From: Synechococcus sp. UW105
GTDB lineage: Bacteria; Cyanobacteriota; Cyanobacteriia; PCC-6307; Cyanobiaceae
Length of the DNA: 64,000 bases
NCBI RefSeq assembly: GCF_900473935.1
Contig: NZ_UCNN01000027.1
Location: 103,120-167,119, forward strand
Direction of reading: 5' to 3'
Under the pieces are notes generated by a model, which ran no database searches, was not told the DNA's origin, and saw only the letters and a list, made by a program, of their open reading frames with translations. The stretch's first letter is position 1. Each line of letters starts with the position of its first letter. The position numbers and the translations under genes are program-made. Shown one piece after another: positions 7,713 to 16,879 of the stretch.

Positions 7713-8023
7713 CTGCCCAACCCCTTGAGTTCTTCCAAGAGAGCTCGGTTGAGTCTGTCGTCGCATCCAACAACCATCTGGGGGTAAATGGTTCCCTGTC
7801 TGTATGGGGCGTAGGCAGCAGCGCAGACCTCCTGTGTTGCTGCTTTCCACTTCTCCAGGGTCACTGGGGTGAGTTGCTTTTTGAGTGCCTGGTTGGACTC
7901 CTCCCACTTTTGAGCGGCACAGAACCTGATTTCATGTGTCGTATGACCAGGGCACTGGATCTCTGGTTCCTCTGCCTTCACAGGCACCACAGGCAGAAGC
8001 AGCAGGAGCACCAGTGCTTTCAC
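7709..8023 (-). CDS. LprI-like (DUF1311) secreted protein
   Basis: A 104-residue protein from a GTG at 8023, preceded by a GAGGAAA ribosome site. A leader (ALVLLLLLPVVPVKA) is followed by a Cys-containing helical domain: CPGHTTHEIRFCAAQKWEE, later WKAATQEVCAAAY and VGCDDRLNRALLEELK. This spacing matches the lysozyme-inhibitor LprI N-terminal domain family, which is usually periplasmic. A frame extended upstream to 8077 lacks a ribosome site and would bury the leader. Its biological target is unknown. Confidence 0.65.
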   Translation of the reverse strand: MKALVLLLLLPVVPVKAEEPEIQCPGHTTHEIRFCAAQKWEESNQALKKQLTPVTLEKWKAATQEVCAAAYAPYRQGTIYPQMVVGCDDRLNRALLEELKGLGR

Positions 8024-8211
8024 TTTTCCTCTTCTAATACAACTTTCTCCACCACAGCATCCTTCACTCGGTCTCAAACGGTCTTGCCGTCTTGATCGGG
8101 AGCAATCGCATTGGCAGTTGCCTTGGAGTCGGGCAGGGCTGCTGGTCGGCCTTGGTGCAGATCGGAGAGGCCCTTGAAGTGGTGTGGGGTGTGGGGTGTG
8201 GTGGATGCGAT

Positions 8212-8733
8212 TCAGGGTTTGAGACTCGCCTCCGCCATCAGTTCGCTGCCATTGCTTGCGCTGGCTTTACAGCTGATGCGTTGTTGATCAATGGTGCAGC
8301 TGCCACGGGCAGACCATGCTTTTGGCAGTCCTTCGGCAAGCCCCAGCTGATTCATTAGGGCCTCGGCGGCGCCCATGACTGGTCCCGTCCAGCTTCTCCC
8401 GTTCAATCTGCAGTGGCCTTGCTCGCAGTCCACTGGAAGGCGCTGATCAGCAGCCACCGTCACAAAGGTGAGGCTGTGCGTTGCTCCATTGCTGTTGGCC
8501 TCGCCGAGAAAACGCAGACGCATCACGGTGTCGGTTTTGCGATCCAGTTGCAGCTGGTTGCAGCGATGGTTTGTCCCTGAGGTGTCGACATAACTGCATT
8601 GCGAGGTGTTGCTTTGCAGGCGTCCAATCGCAGGGAGAGCCGCGCTTGAGGTGGGTGTACACAGGAGCACCACTGCCACAGCACCTCCTACAAACGAACC
8701 CAGAGTTTCATCATCGTGGAGAGTTTCGGTCAT
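8212..8733 (-). CDS. hypothetical secreted or anchored protein
   Basis: A 173-residue protein from the ATG at 8733. A hydrophobic stretch (FVGGAVAVVLLCTPTSSAA) near the N-terminus looks like a signal peptide or lipoprotein-like leader. Four or more Cys residues follow, with patterns such as VDCEQGHCRLNGRSW and CTIDQQRISCKAS. I recognise no family. It is followed on the same strand, upstream, by a small Cys-motif gene. Confidence 0.55.
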   Translation of the reverse strand: MTETLHDDETLGSFVGGAVAVVLLCTPTSSAALPAIGRLQSNTSQCSYVDTSGTNHRCNQLQLDRKTDTVMRLRFLGEANSNGATHSLTFVTVAADQRLPVDCEQGHCRLNGRSWTGPVMGAAEALMNQLGLAEGLPKAWSARGSCTIDQQRISCKASASNGSELMAEASLKP

Positions 8734-8753
8734 GCGACTGGCGCCTTCTTGAT

Positions 8754-8936
8754 TTAGTAGTCGCTGTCGGCCACACACATCCCCAGACAGCGCAGGCCGT
8801 TCTCGGCTGTTCTTTTGCAGTGGGAACAGAGCACCGGTGAGGCTGGCACTGCAGAGGGTGTGGACGCCTCAGTATCGGCGGACGTGCCATCTGGTGCTGA
8901 GGAGGGTTTGAGTTCTACGTGTTCGCTCGCTGCCAT
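8754..8936 (-). CDS. small Cys-motif protein, 60 residues
   Basis: The N-terminal half is Ser/Thr/Ala/Pro-rich and disordered. The C-terminal half, CSHCKRTAENGLRCLGMCVA, has a C-x2-C...C-x3-C arrangement suitable for binding one zinc ion. The C-terminal block looks like a short conserved cyanobacterial motif. The role is unknown. Confidence 0.5.
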   Translation of the reverse strand: MAASEHVELKPSSAPDGTSADTEASTPSAVPASPVLCSHCKRTAENGLRCLGMCVADSDY

Positions 8937-9006
8937 GACTGCCTTGGTGCAGGGCTTCCGTTGAAGGATTTGGTCAGGCGATCATGGCGTCCAGTGGGGC
9001 AATCGT

Positions 9007-9966
9007 GTGGCAGGGATCGGTTTTGGCACCTGGTCGTGGGGGAATCAATTGCTTTGGGGCTACGACCCGGATCGTGATGACCCTGAACTGTCGGCCACGC
9101 TTCAGGAAGCCGTCGCCGGTGGGTTGGCCTTGGTGGATACGGCTGATTCCTATGGCACCGGGCGTTTTAACGGTCGCAGCGAAGCTCTCCTGGGTCGGAT
9201 CCTTGAGGATTGCAGCGGTGAACTCCGTTCCAGGTTGACGGTGGCCACCAAGTTGGCTCCGTTCCCCTGGCGCCTGGGACGGCGCGGTTTTGACCGTGCC
9301 TTTGCTGCCAGTCAGGCACGCCTCCACGGTCATCTTCAGAGGGTGCAATTGCACTGGAGTACAGCTCGTTATGCCCCCTGGCAGGAAGGGGCTTTGCTTG
9401 ATGGCCTCGCAGATCTTGTCGATCAGGGCCGGGTTTCAGAGCTAGGGGTGTCGAATTTGGGGCCTCGCCGTTTGAGGGCGTTGCAGGCCCGGCTGGCGGC
9501 CCGTGGCATCCCTTTGCGCAGTGTTCAGGTTCAGATGTCATTGCTGGCCCCTGATGCAATCGAGGCAGGAGGCCTGAAGCAGACCTGTTCTGATCTGGGG
9601 ATTGAACTTTTGGCTTACAGCCCCTTGGCCCTTGGGGTGTTGACGGTCAGTCCTGGGGATCTGCCGCCAGAGTGCACCCGCTTGCGCGCTGGTTTGTTCC
9701 GCAGGCTGTTGCCAGGGAGTGAGGCCTTGCGGGCTGGTATGGCCGCGGTCGCCGCTGCCCATCGGGGATCGCTGGCTCAGGTGGCACTCAATTGGTGCCG
9801 AGCCCATGGCGCGATGCCATTACCCGGTCTCCGCCGTGTGCATCAGGCCCAAGATGCAGTGGCGGCATTGGCTTGGTCGCTCAGTGATGAGGAGCGGGAT
9901 CAACTGGATGCTTTGGCGCTTGCTTGCTCAGCGCGGATGCCGGCCAATCCATTCATGAGTGCCTAG
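9007..9966 (+). CDS. aldo/keto reductase
   Basis: A 319-residue NADPH-dependent oxidoreductase of the AKR barrel family. The catalytic tetrad can be read: Asp and Tyr in VDTADSYG (about 43-50), Lys in VATKLAP (about 79) and His in VQLHWS (about 117). The cofactor-binding end shows GVSNLG and the MPLPGLRRVHQ region. The start is taken as GTG 9007, because a stop lies 45 bases upstream in frame and there is no ATG between. The substrate is unknown. It stands alone between divergent and convergent neighbours. Confidence 0.85.
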   Translation: MAGIGFGTWSWGNQLLWGYDPDRDDPELSATLQEAVAGGLALVDTADSYGTGRFNGRSEALLGRILEDCSGELRSRLTVATKLAPFPWRLGRRGFDRAFAASQARLHGHLQRVQLHWSTARYAPWQEGALLDGLADLVDQGRVSELGVSNLGPRRLRALQARLAARGIPLRSVQVQMSLLAPDAIEAGGLKQTCSDLGIELLAYSPLALGVLTVSPGDLPPECTRLRAGLFRRLLPGSEALRAGMAAVAAAHRGSLAQVALNWCRAHGAMPLPGLRRVHQAQDAVAALAWSLSDEERDQLDALALACSARMPANPFMSA

Positions 9967-10003
9967 CCAGATCTGACACGGCTCCAGTGGGTGGCCAACA
10001 GCT

Positions 10004-10645
10004 TCAACCGCTTGCGGCTTCGCCAGGCTCCGGGTCTGGACTGACCACCACAGGCAGGCTTGAAGCAGGGTTGGTGAGGGACACCACCTTGACGGGTGTT
10101 GGTTTCTGGTTGGCAGGAGTGCTCTCGGGTTCCTCACGATGCTGTTCGCAGGCGGTGAGGGCTTCCTGCAGGAGAGAGTCAAAGGTGGCGCCTGGTAGGC
10201 GATGGCGCGCGATCTCAAGAAAGGTGCGCGGTAGAGACTCATTGGCTGCGCTTCTTACCGCCGGGTTGTTGCGGCGATGCTCTTGCTCATCGCGAATTGC
10301 ACGTAGGAAGCGATGGGTGACATCTCTTTTGGTACAAGCCTTGATCAGGGTGTCGCGCTCTGCCTGGGCAATGCTGTGGTTGCTTTCTAGTTCGCTGATG
10401 CGTCGTTCCAGGCTGGCCAGAACCTCTTCGGCTTCTTTGCTGATGTGGGTGAGCTGACCATCGGAGAGGTAGGGCATATCGGCCACATACACCTTGCCGT
10501 GGTCCTTGAGGGCCAGGAAGGTGGGCCGTGGACCCTGGCGAGTGAGATGGCCGCGATCGTGATGGGATACGGCAGGACGACGTGGAGGAACGGGGCCTGC
10601 AGACGAACGCCTTCTGGTGGTCCGTTGGGGTTTATCGAAAGGCAT
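10004..10645 (-). CDS. conserved hypothetical coiled-coil protein
   Basis: A 213-residue protein from the ATG at 10645. It has a basic Arg-rich N-terminus, then VYVADMPYLSDGQLTHISKE, then a predicted coiled coil (ASLERRISELESNHSIAQAE). A helical segment around RTFLEIARHRLPGATFDSLL and a Pro/Ser-rich tail follow. I recognise no enzyme motif. It lies convergent to the aldo/keto reductase. Confidence 0.6.
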   Translation of the reverse strand: MPFDKPQRTTRRRSSAGPVPPRRPAVSHHDRGHLTRQGPRPTFLALKDHGKVYVADMPYLSDGQLTHISKEAEEVLASLERRISELESNHSIAQAERDTLIKACTKRDVTHRFLRAIRDEQEHRRNNPAVRSAANESLPRTFLEIARHRLPGATFDSLLQEALTACEQHREEPESTPANQKPTPVKVVSLTNPASSLPVVVSPDPEPGEAASG

Positions 10646-10777
10646 CAAACCTAAGGGGATGTAACGACGCGGATGTTGCGCGGATGACGCAACAAAGCTT
10701 CCGGGAAATGTTAAAGCGGTTATTGGTCGCGGGTGATGACCTGAAACGCCGATTTACGTGCGGTTGTCAGCTTTGAT

Positions 10778-11815
10778 TCAGCTCGGGAGACCGTTGATCC
10801 CATCGCGCTGGGCGCTAATGATCTGCTCAACCTCCCCGATCGGCCAGGCGGGAAGGTTGAGTGCCTGACAGAGGGAGAGGGCCTCAGCCACTGCCGTCTC
10901 GGGGAGGACCAGGCAGAAACCGATTCCCATGTTGAACGTGTGCCAGAGGTCGCGTTCCGGAATCTCACCGTTCTGCTGCAGCCAGTGGAAGAGCTCGGGA
11001 CGTGACCAACTGTCTGGGTTGATGCTGGCACTAAGGCCTTCAGGCAGGCACCGCGGCAGATTCTCGGGAAGCCCTCCACCGGTGATATGGGCCATCCCAT
11101 GCAGGGGAAGTTTCGCTGTCTGCAGGCTCTGCACCAGGTCGCCGTAAAGCGTGGTTGGAGCCAGTAACGCCTCGATCAAGGGCTGCTGTCCGGGGCCGAA
11201 GCGGGTGCCGCCATCGGCATTGGCCATGGCAAGAACCTTGCGCACAAGGCTGAATCCATTGCTGTGGACTCCGTTGCTAGCCACACCCACGATCGAGTCA
11301 CCGGCTTCGATCGCACGTCCGTCAATCAGTTCGTCTTCTTCCACGACCGCCACACAGAACCCGGCAAGGTCGTAGCGGCCTGCTGGATAGAACCCTGGCA
11401 TTTCCGCCGTTTCTCCCCCCAGGAGAGAGCAGCCACTGCGTCTGCAGCCATCGGCGATTCCTTCCACGACCTCGGCCATGGCCTCGGGGCTGAGCGCGCC
11501 CGTTGCCATGTAGTCAAGGAAGAACAAAGGGGACGCCCCTGAGGTGATCACATCGTTCACACACATCGCCACCAGGTCGATGCCAACGTTGTGATGACGG
11601 CCATAATCCTGCGCCAGCTCAAGCTTGGTGCCCACTCCATCCGTCCCGGACACAAGGAGCGGCTTGCGTAACCCTGCCGGGAGGCGCATCAGTCCCCCAA
11701 ATCCCCCCAGACCTCCCAGCACTTCTGGCCGGAAGGTGGATTCCACGCTCGAGCGGATTCTGCTAACGAAGGCTCGTCCCGCCTCGACGTCCACGCCCGC
11801 GGTCTTGTAATCCAT
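10778..11815 (-). CDS. purM: phosphoribosylformylglycinamidine cyclo-ligase
   Basis: A 345-residue AIR synthetase, the fifth step of purine biosynthesis, closing the imidazole ring with ATP. Family marks are [13 protein letters not shown] at the start, [10 protein letters not shown] near residue 55, [16 protein letters not shown] near 93, [11 protein letters not shown] near 142 and [12 protein letters not shown] near 185. The open frame extends 100 codons further upstream, but the family starts at the MDYK Met at 11815, so I use that. The length is normal. It stands alone. Confidence 0.95.
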   Translation of the reverse strand: MDYKTAGVDVEAGRAFVSRIRSSVESTFRPEVLGGLGGFGGLMRLPAGLRKPLLVSGTDGVGTKLELAQDYGRHHNVGIDLVAMCVNDVITSGASPLFFLDYMATGALSPEAMAEVVEGIADGCRRSGCSLLGGETAEMPGFYPAGRYDLAGFCVAVVEEDELIDGRAIEAGDSIVGVASNGVHSNGFSLVRKVLAMANADGGTRFGPGQQPLIEALLAPTTLYGDLVQSLQTAKLPLHGMAHITGGGLPENLPRCLPEGLSASINPDSWSRPELFHWLQQNGEIPERDLWHTFNMGIGFCLVLPETAVAEALSLCQALNLPAWPIGEVEQIISAQRDGINGLPS

Positions 11816-12187
11816 CCTCGTGCGGGGGCGGCCCCCGAATCGCGCTTTCTTCGATCCTCTCTCCCCGTGGTCCCAGGCCCGGTTGCTTGGCCGTCCACAC
11901 GGCTGATTAGGTGGCGTTGTCTCGCCGATAAGGCTGGCTAATCGGGCTTTGATGGGCCTTGCTCTTCTGTCGCATTGCAGTGCAACTGGTTGAGCGCTTT
12001 GGCCTGGTTGCGTCCCATCGGTTGGAAGCTCTTTGTGCTGCTGCGCGCATCCTGAAGGCCTCCTTACCGTTCGATCGATATTTGTTTGATCAGGTTGCTT
12101 GGATTTGATTCCCATTGGGAATCTGCAGGCTCAACGCAGCTCCCGTCAGGCGATGAAGCGTTCCAGCCATCCAGGCATCCGCCACGC
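11816..12187. other. divergent intergenic region purM / rlpA-like
   Basis: 372 bases between divergently transcribed genes. No gene or clear hairpin is seen. It must hold both promoters. Confidence 0.5.
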
Positions 12188-12769
12188 ATGCGCTCACCTT
12201 TCGCTCTTCTGCTGTTCACCGGACTGGTTTCGAGCGGAGTCGCTCTCCTGCCAGTTCTGTCTCGTGAGCTTGCCCCAGGCTTGGTGCGTGAATCGCTTGA
12301 AGCAGTGCTGAGTCAACCCATTCAGCCTGTCCGTTCATCCTTTGTTGACAGCGAAGACAGCGGAAGCAGCATCAACCAAACGGTCGTTCCTGCTTCTGCA
12401 GACGAGACGCTGTCGAAAGGAAGTGTTCCTCCAACTTCAGTGATTGCCCCTCCTCCCGTTCCTCAGCCTGCTGTGGTCTCGGTGAGTACAGGTGAGGCCA
12501 GCTGGTATGGCCCTGGCTTCTACGGAAATCGCACGGCCAATGGTGAGGTCTATCGGCCCGGCACGATGACCGCTGCCCATCGCACGCTTCCCTTCGGCAC
12601 CAAGGTGCGGGTGACCAATCTCTGGAACGGGCGTATCGCCGTGATCAGAATCAACGATCGTGGACCATTTGTGGGCCATCGTGTGATCGATCTTGGCCAC
12701 GGTGCCGCCAGTCGTCTTGGTCTGACGGCCTCTGGTATCGCACAGGTGAAGCTCGAGGTACTGCGCTGA
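12188..12769 (+). CDS. RlpA-like septal ring lytic transglycosylase family protein
   Basis: A 193-residue exported protein. A signal peptide (SPFALLLFTGLVSSGVALL) is followed by a Ser/Pro-rich linker and a C-terminal double-psi beta-barrel. The barrel shows GEASWYGPGFYGNRTANGE, LPFGTKVRVTNLWNGR and RINDRGPFVGHRVIDLG, the standard RlpA signature including the conserved Asp. RlpA proteins bind or cleave peptidoglycan stripped of peptides. There is no SPOR domain. The ATG at 12188 directly precedes the leader. It lies 20 bases before panC-cmk. Confidence 0.8.
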   Translation: MRSPFALLLFTGLVSSGVALLPVLSRELAPGLVRESLEAVLSQPIQPVRSSFVDSEDSGSSINQTVVPASADETLSKGSVPPTSVIAPPPVPQPAVVSVSTGEASWYGPGFYGNRTANGEVYRPGTMTAAHRTLPFGTKVRVTNLWNGRIAVIRINDRGPFVGHRVIDLGHGAASRLGLTASGIAQVKLEVLR

Positions 12770-12789
12770 CCTTTCAGGTTCTTCGATCA

Positions 12790-14298
12790 GTGTCTGCATT
12801 GCGCCATTGGCGCGCTCAGCAGACCCATCCCGTCCATTTCGTACCCACCATGGGTGGGCTCCACCAAGGTCATGCGCGGCTCATGACCGCTGCTCGTGGA
12901 TTCAGCCCTGCAGCTTGCTCTGTTTTGGCAAGCGTCTATGTGAATCCTCTTCAGTTCGGGCCAAGTGAGGATTTCGAGCGTTATCCCCGAGACCTAGAGG
13001 CTGATTGCCGTAGGGCAGCACTGGCCGGTGCGGATGCCCTTTGGTGCCCCAGCGATGTCGAGATGTATCCCGATGGTGCTGATCAAGTGTTCCGCATCCA
13101 AGTACCCAGAGGATTGCAGCAGCATCTCTGTGGTGCAGGGCGTCCTGGGCATTTTGATGGTGTGGCAACGGTGGTCAGCCGTTTGTTGGCGCTCGTGCGT
13201 CCCGCCGTGCTGGTGCTCGGTGAGAAGGACTGGCAGCAGCTCACCATTCTCCGTCATCTGGTCATGGATCTGGACTGGCCTGTGCGGATCTGTGCAGTCC
13301 CAACGGTTCGCGAGCCAGATGGTGTAGCGAGCAGTTCCCGGAACCTCTATCTCACCGCCCCTGAACGCCAACAAGCGGCGGCGTTTTCGGCAGCGCTTCG
13401 TGCTGTGGATCTGCAGACACCTGTGGCCTCGGCTCGTGTCGCCATTGCAGCTGCTGGATTGGAGCTGGAGTATGTAGAGAGGGTCGATCCCTTCAGCCTC
13501 CAGCCTTGTGGCCCCGAGAAAGCGATCTCGCTGCTGGCCGCGGCGGTTCGCTGCCGGACGACCCGTTTAATTGATCATGTTTTTCTGATGAGTCGTCAGC
13601 CCCTCGTTGCGATCGATGGCCCGGCCGGCGCCGGCAAGAGCACCGTGACTCGAGCCTTTGCTGAACAGCTTGGACTCATCTACCTGGATACCGGAGCGAT
13701 GTACCGCTCGGTGACCTGGTTGGTGCAACAGAACGCTGTGGACCCCAAGGATGGGGCGTCCATTGCGCCGCTGCTGAACGACCTCGACCTGCAGCTGCGG
13801 TCACTGCCCGCTGGCGGTCAGCAGGTGTTGGTCAATGGGCAGGACGTGAGTGAAGCGATCCGCTCGCCTGAAGTGACTGCGTCGGTTTCGGCTGTGGCGG
13901 CGCACCGCTGCGTCAGGCAAGCACTGACTGCTCAACAGAAAGCGATGGGTGCCAAGGGTGGCTTGGTGGCAGAAGGTCGCGACATCGGCACCGCTGTTTT
14001 CCCGGATGCTGATCTGAAGGTGTTCCTCACGGCCACCGTGGGCGAACGTGCCCGGCGTCGCGCCCTTGACCTGGAGCAGCGGGGGTTCCCGGTGCCTGAG
14101 CGCTCTGAGCTCGAGGCACAGATTGCCGAACGGGATCATCTCGACAGCACGCGCGAGGAAGCTCCCTTGGTGCAGGCGGACGATGCTGTGGAGCTCGTGA
14201 CCGATGGCATGAGCATTGAGGCTGTGATCGACGCCCTGGTGGCGCAGTTCCGGTCTCGGGTGGCGGAGGAAGCCTGGCCTACTCCAGCGGTGGACTGA
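12790..14298 (+). CDS. panC/cmk: bifunctional pantothenate synthetase / cytidylate kinase
   Basis: A 502-residue fusion. Residues 1 to about 265 are PanC, joining pantoate and beta-alanine with ATP: VPTMGGLHQGHARLM, VYVNPLQFGPSEDFERYPR, VLGEKDWQQ, SSRNLYL. From about 270 it is Cmk, phosphorylating CMP and dCMP: VAIDGPAGAGKSTVTR as P-loop, IYLDTGAMYRSVTW and VAEGRDIGTAVFPDADLK. This fusion is characteristic of cyanobacteria. The GTG at 12790 is used, but in-frame codons upstream (FQVLRS) resemble the expected N-terminus and lack any ATG or GTG, so the true start may be a rare codon further left. Confidence 0.95.
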   Translation: MSALRHWRAQQTHPVHFVPTMGGLHQGHARLMTAARGFSPAACSVLASVYVNPLQFGPSEDFERYPRDLEADCRRAALAGADALWCPSDVEMYPDGADQVFRIQVPRGLQQHLCGAGRPGHFDGVATVVSRLLALVRPAVLVLGEKDWQQLTILRHLVMDLDWPVRICAVPTVREPDGVASSSRNLYLTAPERQQAAAFSAALRAVDLQTPVASARVAIAAAGLELEYVERVDPFSLQPCGPEKAISLLAAAVRCRTTRLIDHVFLMSRQPLVAIDGPAGAGKSTVTRAFAEQLGLIYLDTGAMYRSVTWLVQQNAVDPKDGASIAPLLNDLDLQLRSLPAGGQQVLVNGQDVSEAIRSPEVTASVSAVAAHRCVRQALTAQQKAMGAKGGLVAEGRDIGTAVFPDADLKVFLTATVGERARRRALDLEQRGFPVPERSELEAQIAERDHLDSTREEAPLVQADDAVELVTDGMSIEAVIDALVAQFRSRVAEEAWPTPAVD

Positions 14299-14755
14299 GT
14301 TCGTCCAACAGGTTGGAACAGGCGTCTTCGAGCAGGTCGAGCACGTGTTCAAACCCCTGCTCGCCTCCGTAATAGGGATCAGGGACCTCCGTTTCAGAGA
14401 ACCGGCGGCTGTAGCTGAGCATCGGTTTGATGCTGGCCGTTGCCCTGGGCCCAGCTTCGCGAGACAGTCCTTGAACGGCGGTGAGATTGTCGTCGTCCAT
14501 GGTCAGCACCAGATCGAAACTCGAGAAATCGTCGAGGCTGATCTGTCGTGCGCGGCTGGGCAGCTGAATGCCGCGGCGGTTGGCTGCAGCCTGCATGCGT
14601 CGGTCCGCTGGATTGCCCACATGCCATCCGCCCGTTCCGGCGGAATCGACAACGAACTGATCGCTGAGACCACGCTCCTCAAGCAGATGCAGGAAGACAC
14701 CTTCGGCAGCGGGGGAGCGGCAGATATTGCCGAGGCAGACGAAGAGCAGTTTCAT
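14279..14755 (-). CDS. low-molecular-weight protein-tyrosine phosphatase
   Basis: A 158-residue cytoplasmic phosphatase. The catalytic loop is CLGNICRS at residues 7-14 (C-x5-R-S), and the general acid lies in VPDPYYGG near residue 123. VDSAGTGGWHVG is also typical. The length is normal. It is convergent with panC-cmk, overlapping it by 20 bases, and lies just downstream of the phycobilisome region on the same strand as rpcG. There is no sign that it acts on pigment proteins. Confidence 0.9.
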   Translation of the reverse strand: MKLLFVCLGNICRSPAAEGVFLHLLEERGLSDQFVVDSAGTGGWHVGNPADRRMQAAANRRGIQLPSRARQISLDDFSSFDLVLTMDDDNLTAVQGLSREAGPRATASIKPMLSYSRRFSETEVPDPYYGGEQGFEHVLDLLEDACSNLLDELSPPLE

Positions 14756-14798
14756 CTCTGACTTGGGCGGGGCATGGGCTTGTTCATGGACTCACAGA

Positions 14799-16175
14799 TT
14801 AATTGCAGTGATCTACACCCTCTGCCAGGGCCATCGAAATTCTTGATGCGACGACAGGATCGGGTTCGCTGTCTTTTGCGCTAATTAGAAGGTTCTTTGC
14901 TTTTATGCTGCTCATTTTTTCAAGCGCAAGGCATGCGCTGTAGCGGAGGCCCCAGTCATCAGGCTGATTCAGGGTCCAGTTGAGTTTTTCAATGATTAAT
15001 GAGAGGGATTCCTCAGCCTCTCTTTGTATAGATCCAATTTCCCCAAGCGCGTTGGCTGCGACGCGGCGTATGTTGCCCTGGCAGTGGTTTCCTATCTCTA
15101 CTCCAATGGCATCAACGAAAGCTGGTAAGTAAGAAGGATTCTTGAGTTCTGACATCGCCTTAATGATTCCCATTTTTATATCTTGATCTGATTCGGAGAA
15201 ATATAGCTCTGAGAGCCCTTTGTGGTTATTTTCGAAAATTCTGACCAGTAATTTTATCCCCTCTATGCGACTTGAAAGGGATGGCTCCCGAAGCATTGAA
15301 AAAGCTTCCGGAGTTGAATTCTGAGTCGTTTTTGGCCAGTCTTCTTGGCGACCTTGAGGCCTGGTTTCTTGGCTGCTCGTTGGCAGGTTTCCGGAAAAGT
15401 TTTCTTTAATAAGGGCATCTAACCTTGCAAATAAGTTGCTGCGAAGAGCGCTTTCCTTAGGCGATTCTTCGCTTGTGTGATCTGATTGTTGATTGCTAAG
15501 TTCGCAGAGAATGGCCTTAATGGCGAACATTTTAATGTTGTTGGGGATGTTCGCCTCAAGGATTGCGTCTGCACTGCTGATTGTTGCGATTCGTGCAAGG
15601 TCGAATGCTGCTGCTTGTCTTATGAATCGATTGTTGTGGTCAAGCAGTGTGATCACGTTCTCTAAGTATGATGCTTCTCCTGTGCAGATGAAAAAGAATG
15701 ATGCGGCTGAGCTGGCAATTCTTTCTGAGTCTGAATCGAGGAAGGGCTCGATTTTATCGCGAACATGGCAGGCTTTGAAGGTTGTCAATGTTTCGATGAG
15801 AGCCTCGATGGGCTTGTTGATGTCTTGTCTGTCTAGGTAGGTGATCAGAGGACCGATGCAGTCATTGTTATTGATTGCGATTAGTGCTCTAAGTGTTGCC
15901 TCGTGTAGCTGTACGTCCTTCGTCTCCAGAGTCTGTAGCAACGCTGGAATGCAGCTAGAGTCTCCGATCATTCCTAGTGAACGCGCGGCCTGGCGTCTTA
16001 GGGGATATCCTCCCGCTGCTGTTCTATCGCGTTCGTCGTTTAAGCATTGAACCAGTTTTGGAACGGCGGATTTGATTCTGTGTTTACCCAGCCACCAAGC
16101 GCTGTGATACCTAATGCCTGAGTCTTCATGATTAAGGGCATCGATGGCCGTTTTTGCCGAATTGATCAGAGTCAA
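14799..16175 (-). CDS. rpcG: RpcG-type phycocyanin alpha-84 lyase-isomerase (E/F fusion)
   Basis: A 458-residue HEAT-repeat protein. The N-terminal half is CpcE/PecE-like (YHSAWWLGKHR, then GGYPLRRQAARSLGMIGD). A low-complexity linker lies near 245-290. The C-terminal half is CpcF/PecF-like (LPAFVDAIGVEIGNHCQGN). Such a one-chain fusion is RpcG, reported to attach phycoerythrobilin to alpha-Cys84 of R-phycocyanin and isomerise it to phycourobilin. The NHCQGN motif is the mark of the isomerising form. Separate rpcE and rpcF genes are absent. It is transcribed after rpcT and behind the rpcBA terminator. Confidence 0.88.
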   Translation of the reverse strand: MTLINSAKTAIDALNHEDSGIRYHSAWWLGKHRIKSAVPKLVQCLNDERDRTAAGGYPLRRQAARSLGMIGDSSCIPALLQTLETKDVQLHEATLRALIAINNNDCIGPLITYLDRQDINKPIEALIETLTTFKACHVRDKIEPFLDSDSERIASSAASFFFICTGEASYLENVITLLDHNNRFIRQAAAFDLARIATISSADAILEANIPNNIKMFAIKAILCELSNQQSDHTSEESPKESALRSNLFARLDALIKENFSGNLPTSSQETRPQGRQEDWPKTTQNSTPEAFSMLREPSLSSRIEGIKLLVRIFENNHKGLSELYFSESDQDIKMGIIKAMSELKNPSYLPAFVDAIGVEIGNHCQGNIRRVAANALGEIGSIQREAEESLSLIIEKLNWTLNQPDDWGLRYSACLALEKMSSIKAKNLLISAKDSEPDPVVASRISMALAEGVDHCN

Positions 16176-16273
16176 GTCGCTTCCCTTCTCTCGGTGACAA
16201 TGGGTGCTGCAGTCTAGGAAATTGACTTGGTTGTTATTTTGCTTGCTTGGTGTAATTCTTGATTGATATCCCT

Positions 16274-16861
16274 TCAGCTGGCATCTGCCCAGTCTGCATC
16301 CCAGGATTCTGATCGCTTAAAGCAAAATTCTCCTGCAATAGAGCCCCAGCATCGTTGATTAGTTGTAGGGTCATATCCTCGATCCAGGGTTGAGAGTGTA
16401 TTCCCCTTAAGGTGGAAATGGCTTTTGAGCACTGTGTCCTTGTCGTCTCGGCGCACGATGCAGAGACATCCGGGTTCAATTTCTCCGTGGTAGCCATCTT
16501 CCCTCTCAATAACTTGATAGTGGCATTGCTCTAAAACTGTCAGGTCGTCAGTGCTGATTTCTTGGCGTCTGCGACGATCAAGTGTCGCGTTGGTGAACCT
16601 TGCAGGCTCACGAAAGCTATGGTTCCAGAGTTTGATCGCTCCTGTTTCAAGCTCTTCAGCCCGGATCATTCGCAATCTATATGGATTCTTGGGGTCAACT
16701 GCATACGTCTGCTCTAGAAGAAGTGACCCTGGTTGAAGATGTTCTATTGGCCTATAACGAAGAAGAATATGTGCAAAAAATGGTGGATTCTCAAAGGCTT
16801 GCTGTTGGTTGCTGTACTCTCCGCAAAGCAGGCTGAGAAATCGTTGAAGAGAAGGTGTCAT
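16274..16861 (-). CDS. rpcT: CpcT/CpeT-family bilin lyase for phycocyanin beta-Cys153
   Basis: A 195-residue T-type lyase. Family segments in order: FENPPFFAHILLRYRP near residue 25, PGSLLLEQTYAVDPKNPYR near 43, a conserved GEIEPGCLCIVRR near 135 and STLDRGYDP near 168. T-type enzymes load beta-Cys153 of phycocyanin. The gene follows rpcBA on the same strand, separated by a terminator, and precedes rpcG, so the two lyases specific to phycocyanin are adjacent. It keeps the central conserved segment that a later paralogue in this window lacks. Confidence 0.85.
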   Translation of the reverse strand: MTPSLQRFLSLLCGEYSNQQQAFENPPFFAHILLRYRPIEHLQPGSLLLEQTYAVDPKNPYRLRMIRAEELETGAIKLWNHSFREPARFTNATLDRRRRQEISTDDLTVLEQCHYQVIEREDGYHGEIEPGCLCIVRRDDKDTVLKSHFHLKGNTLSTLDRGYDPTTNQRCWGSIAGEFCFKRSESWDADWADAS

Positions 16862-16879
16862 CCAAAGCCATGCAGAATG

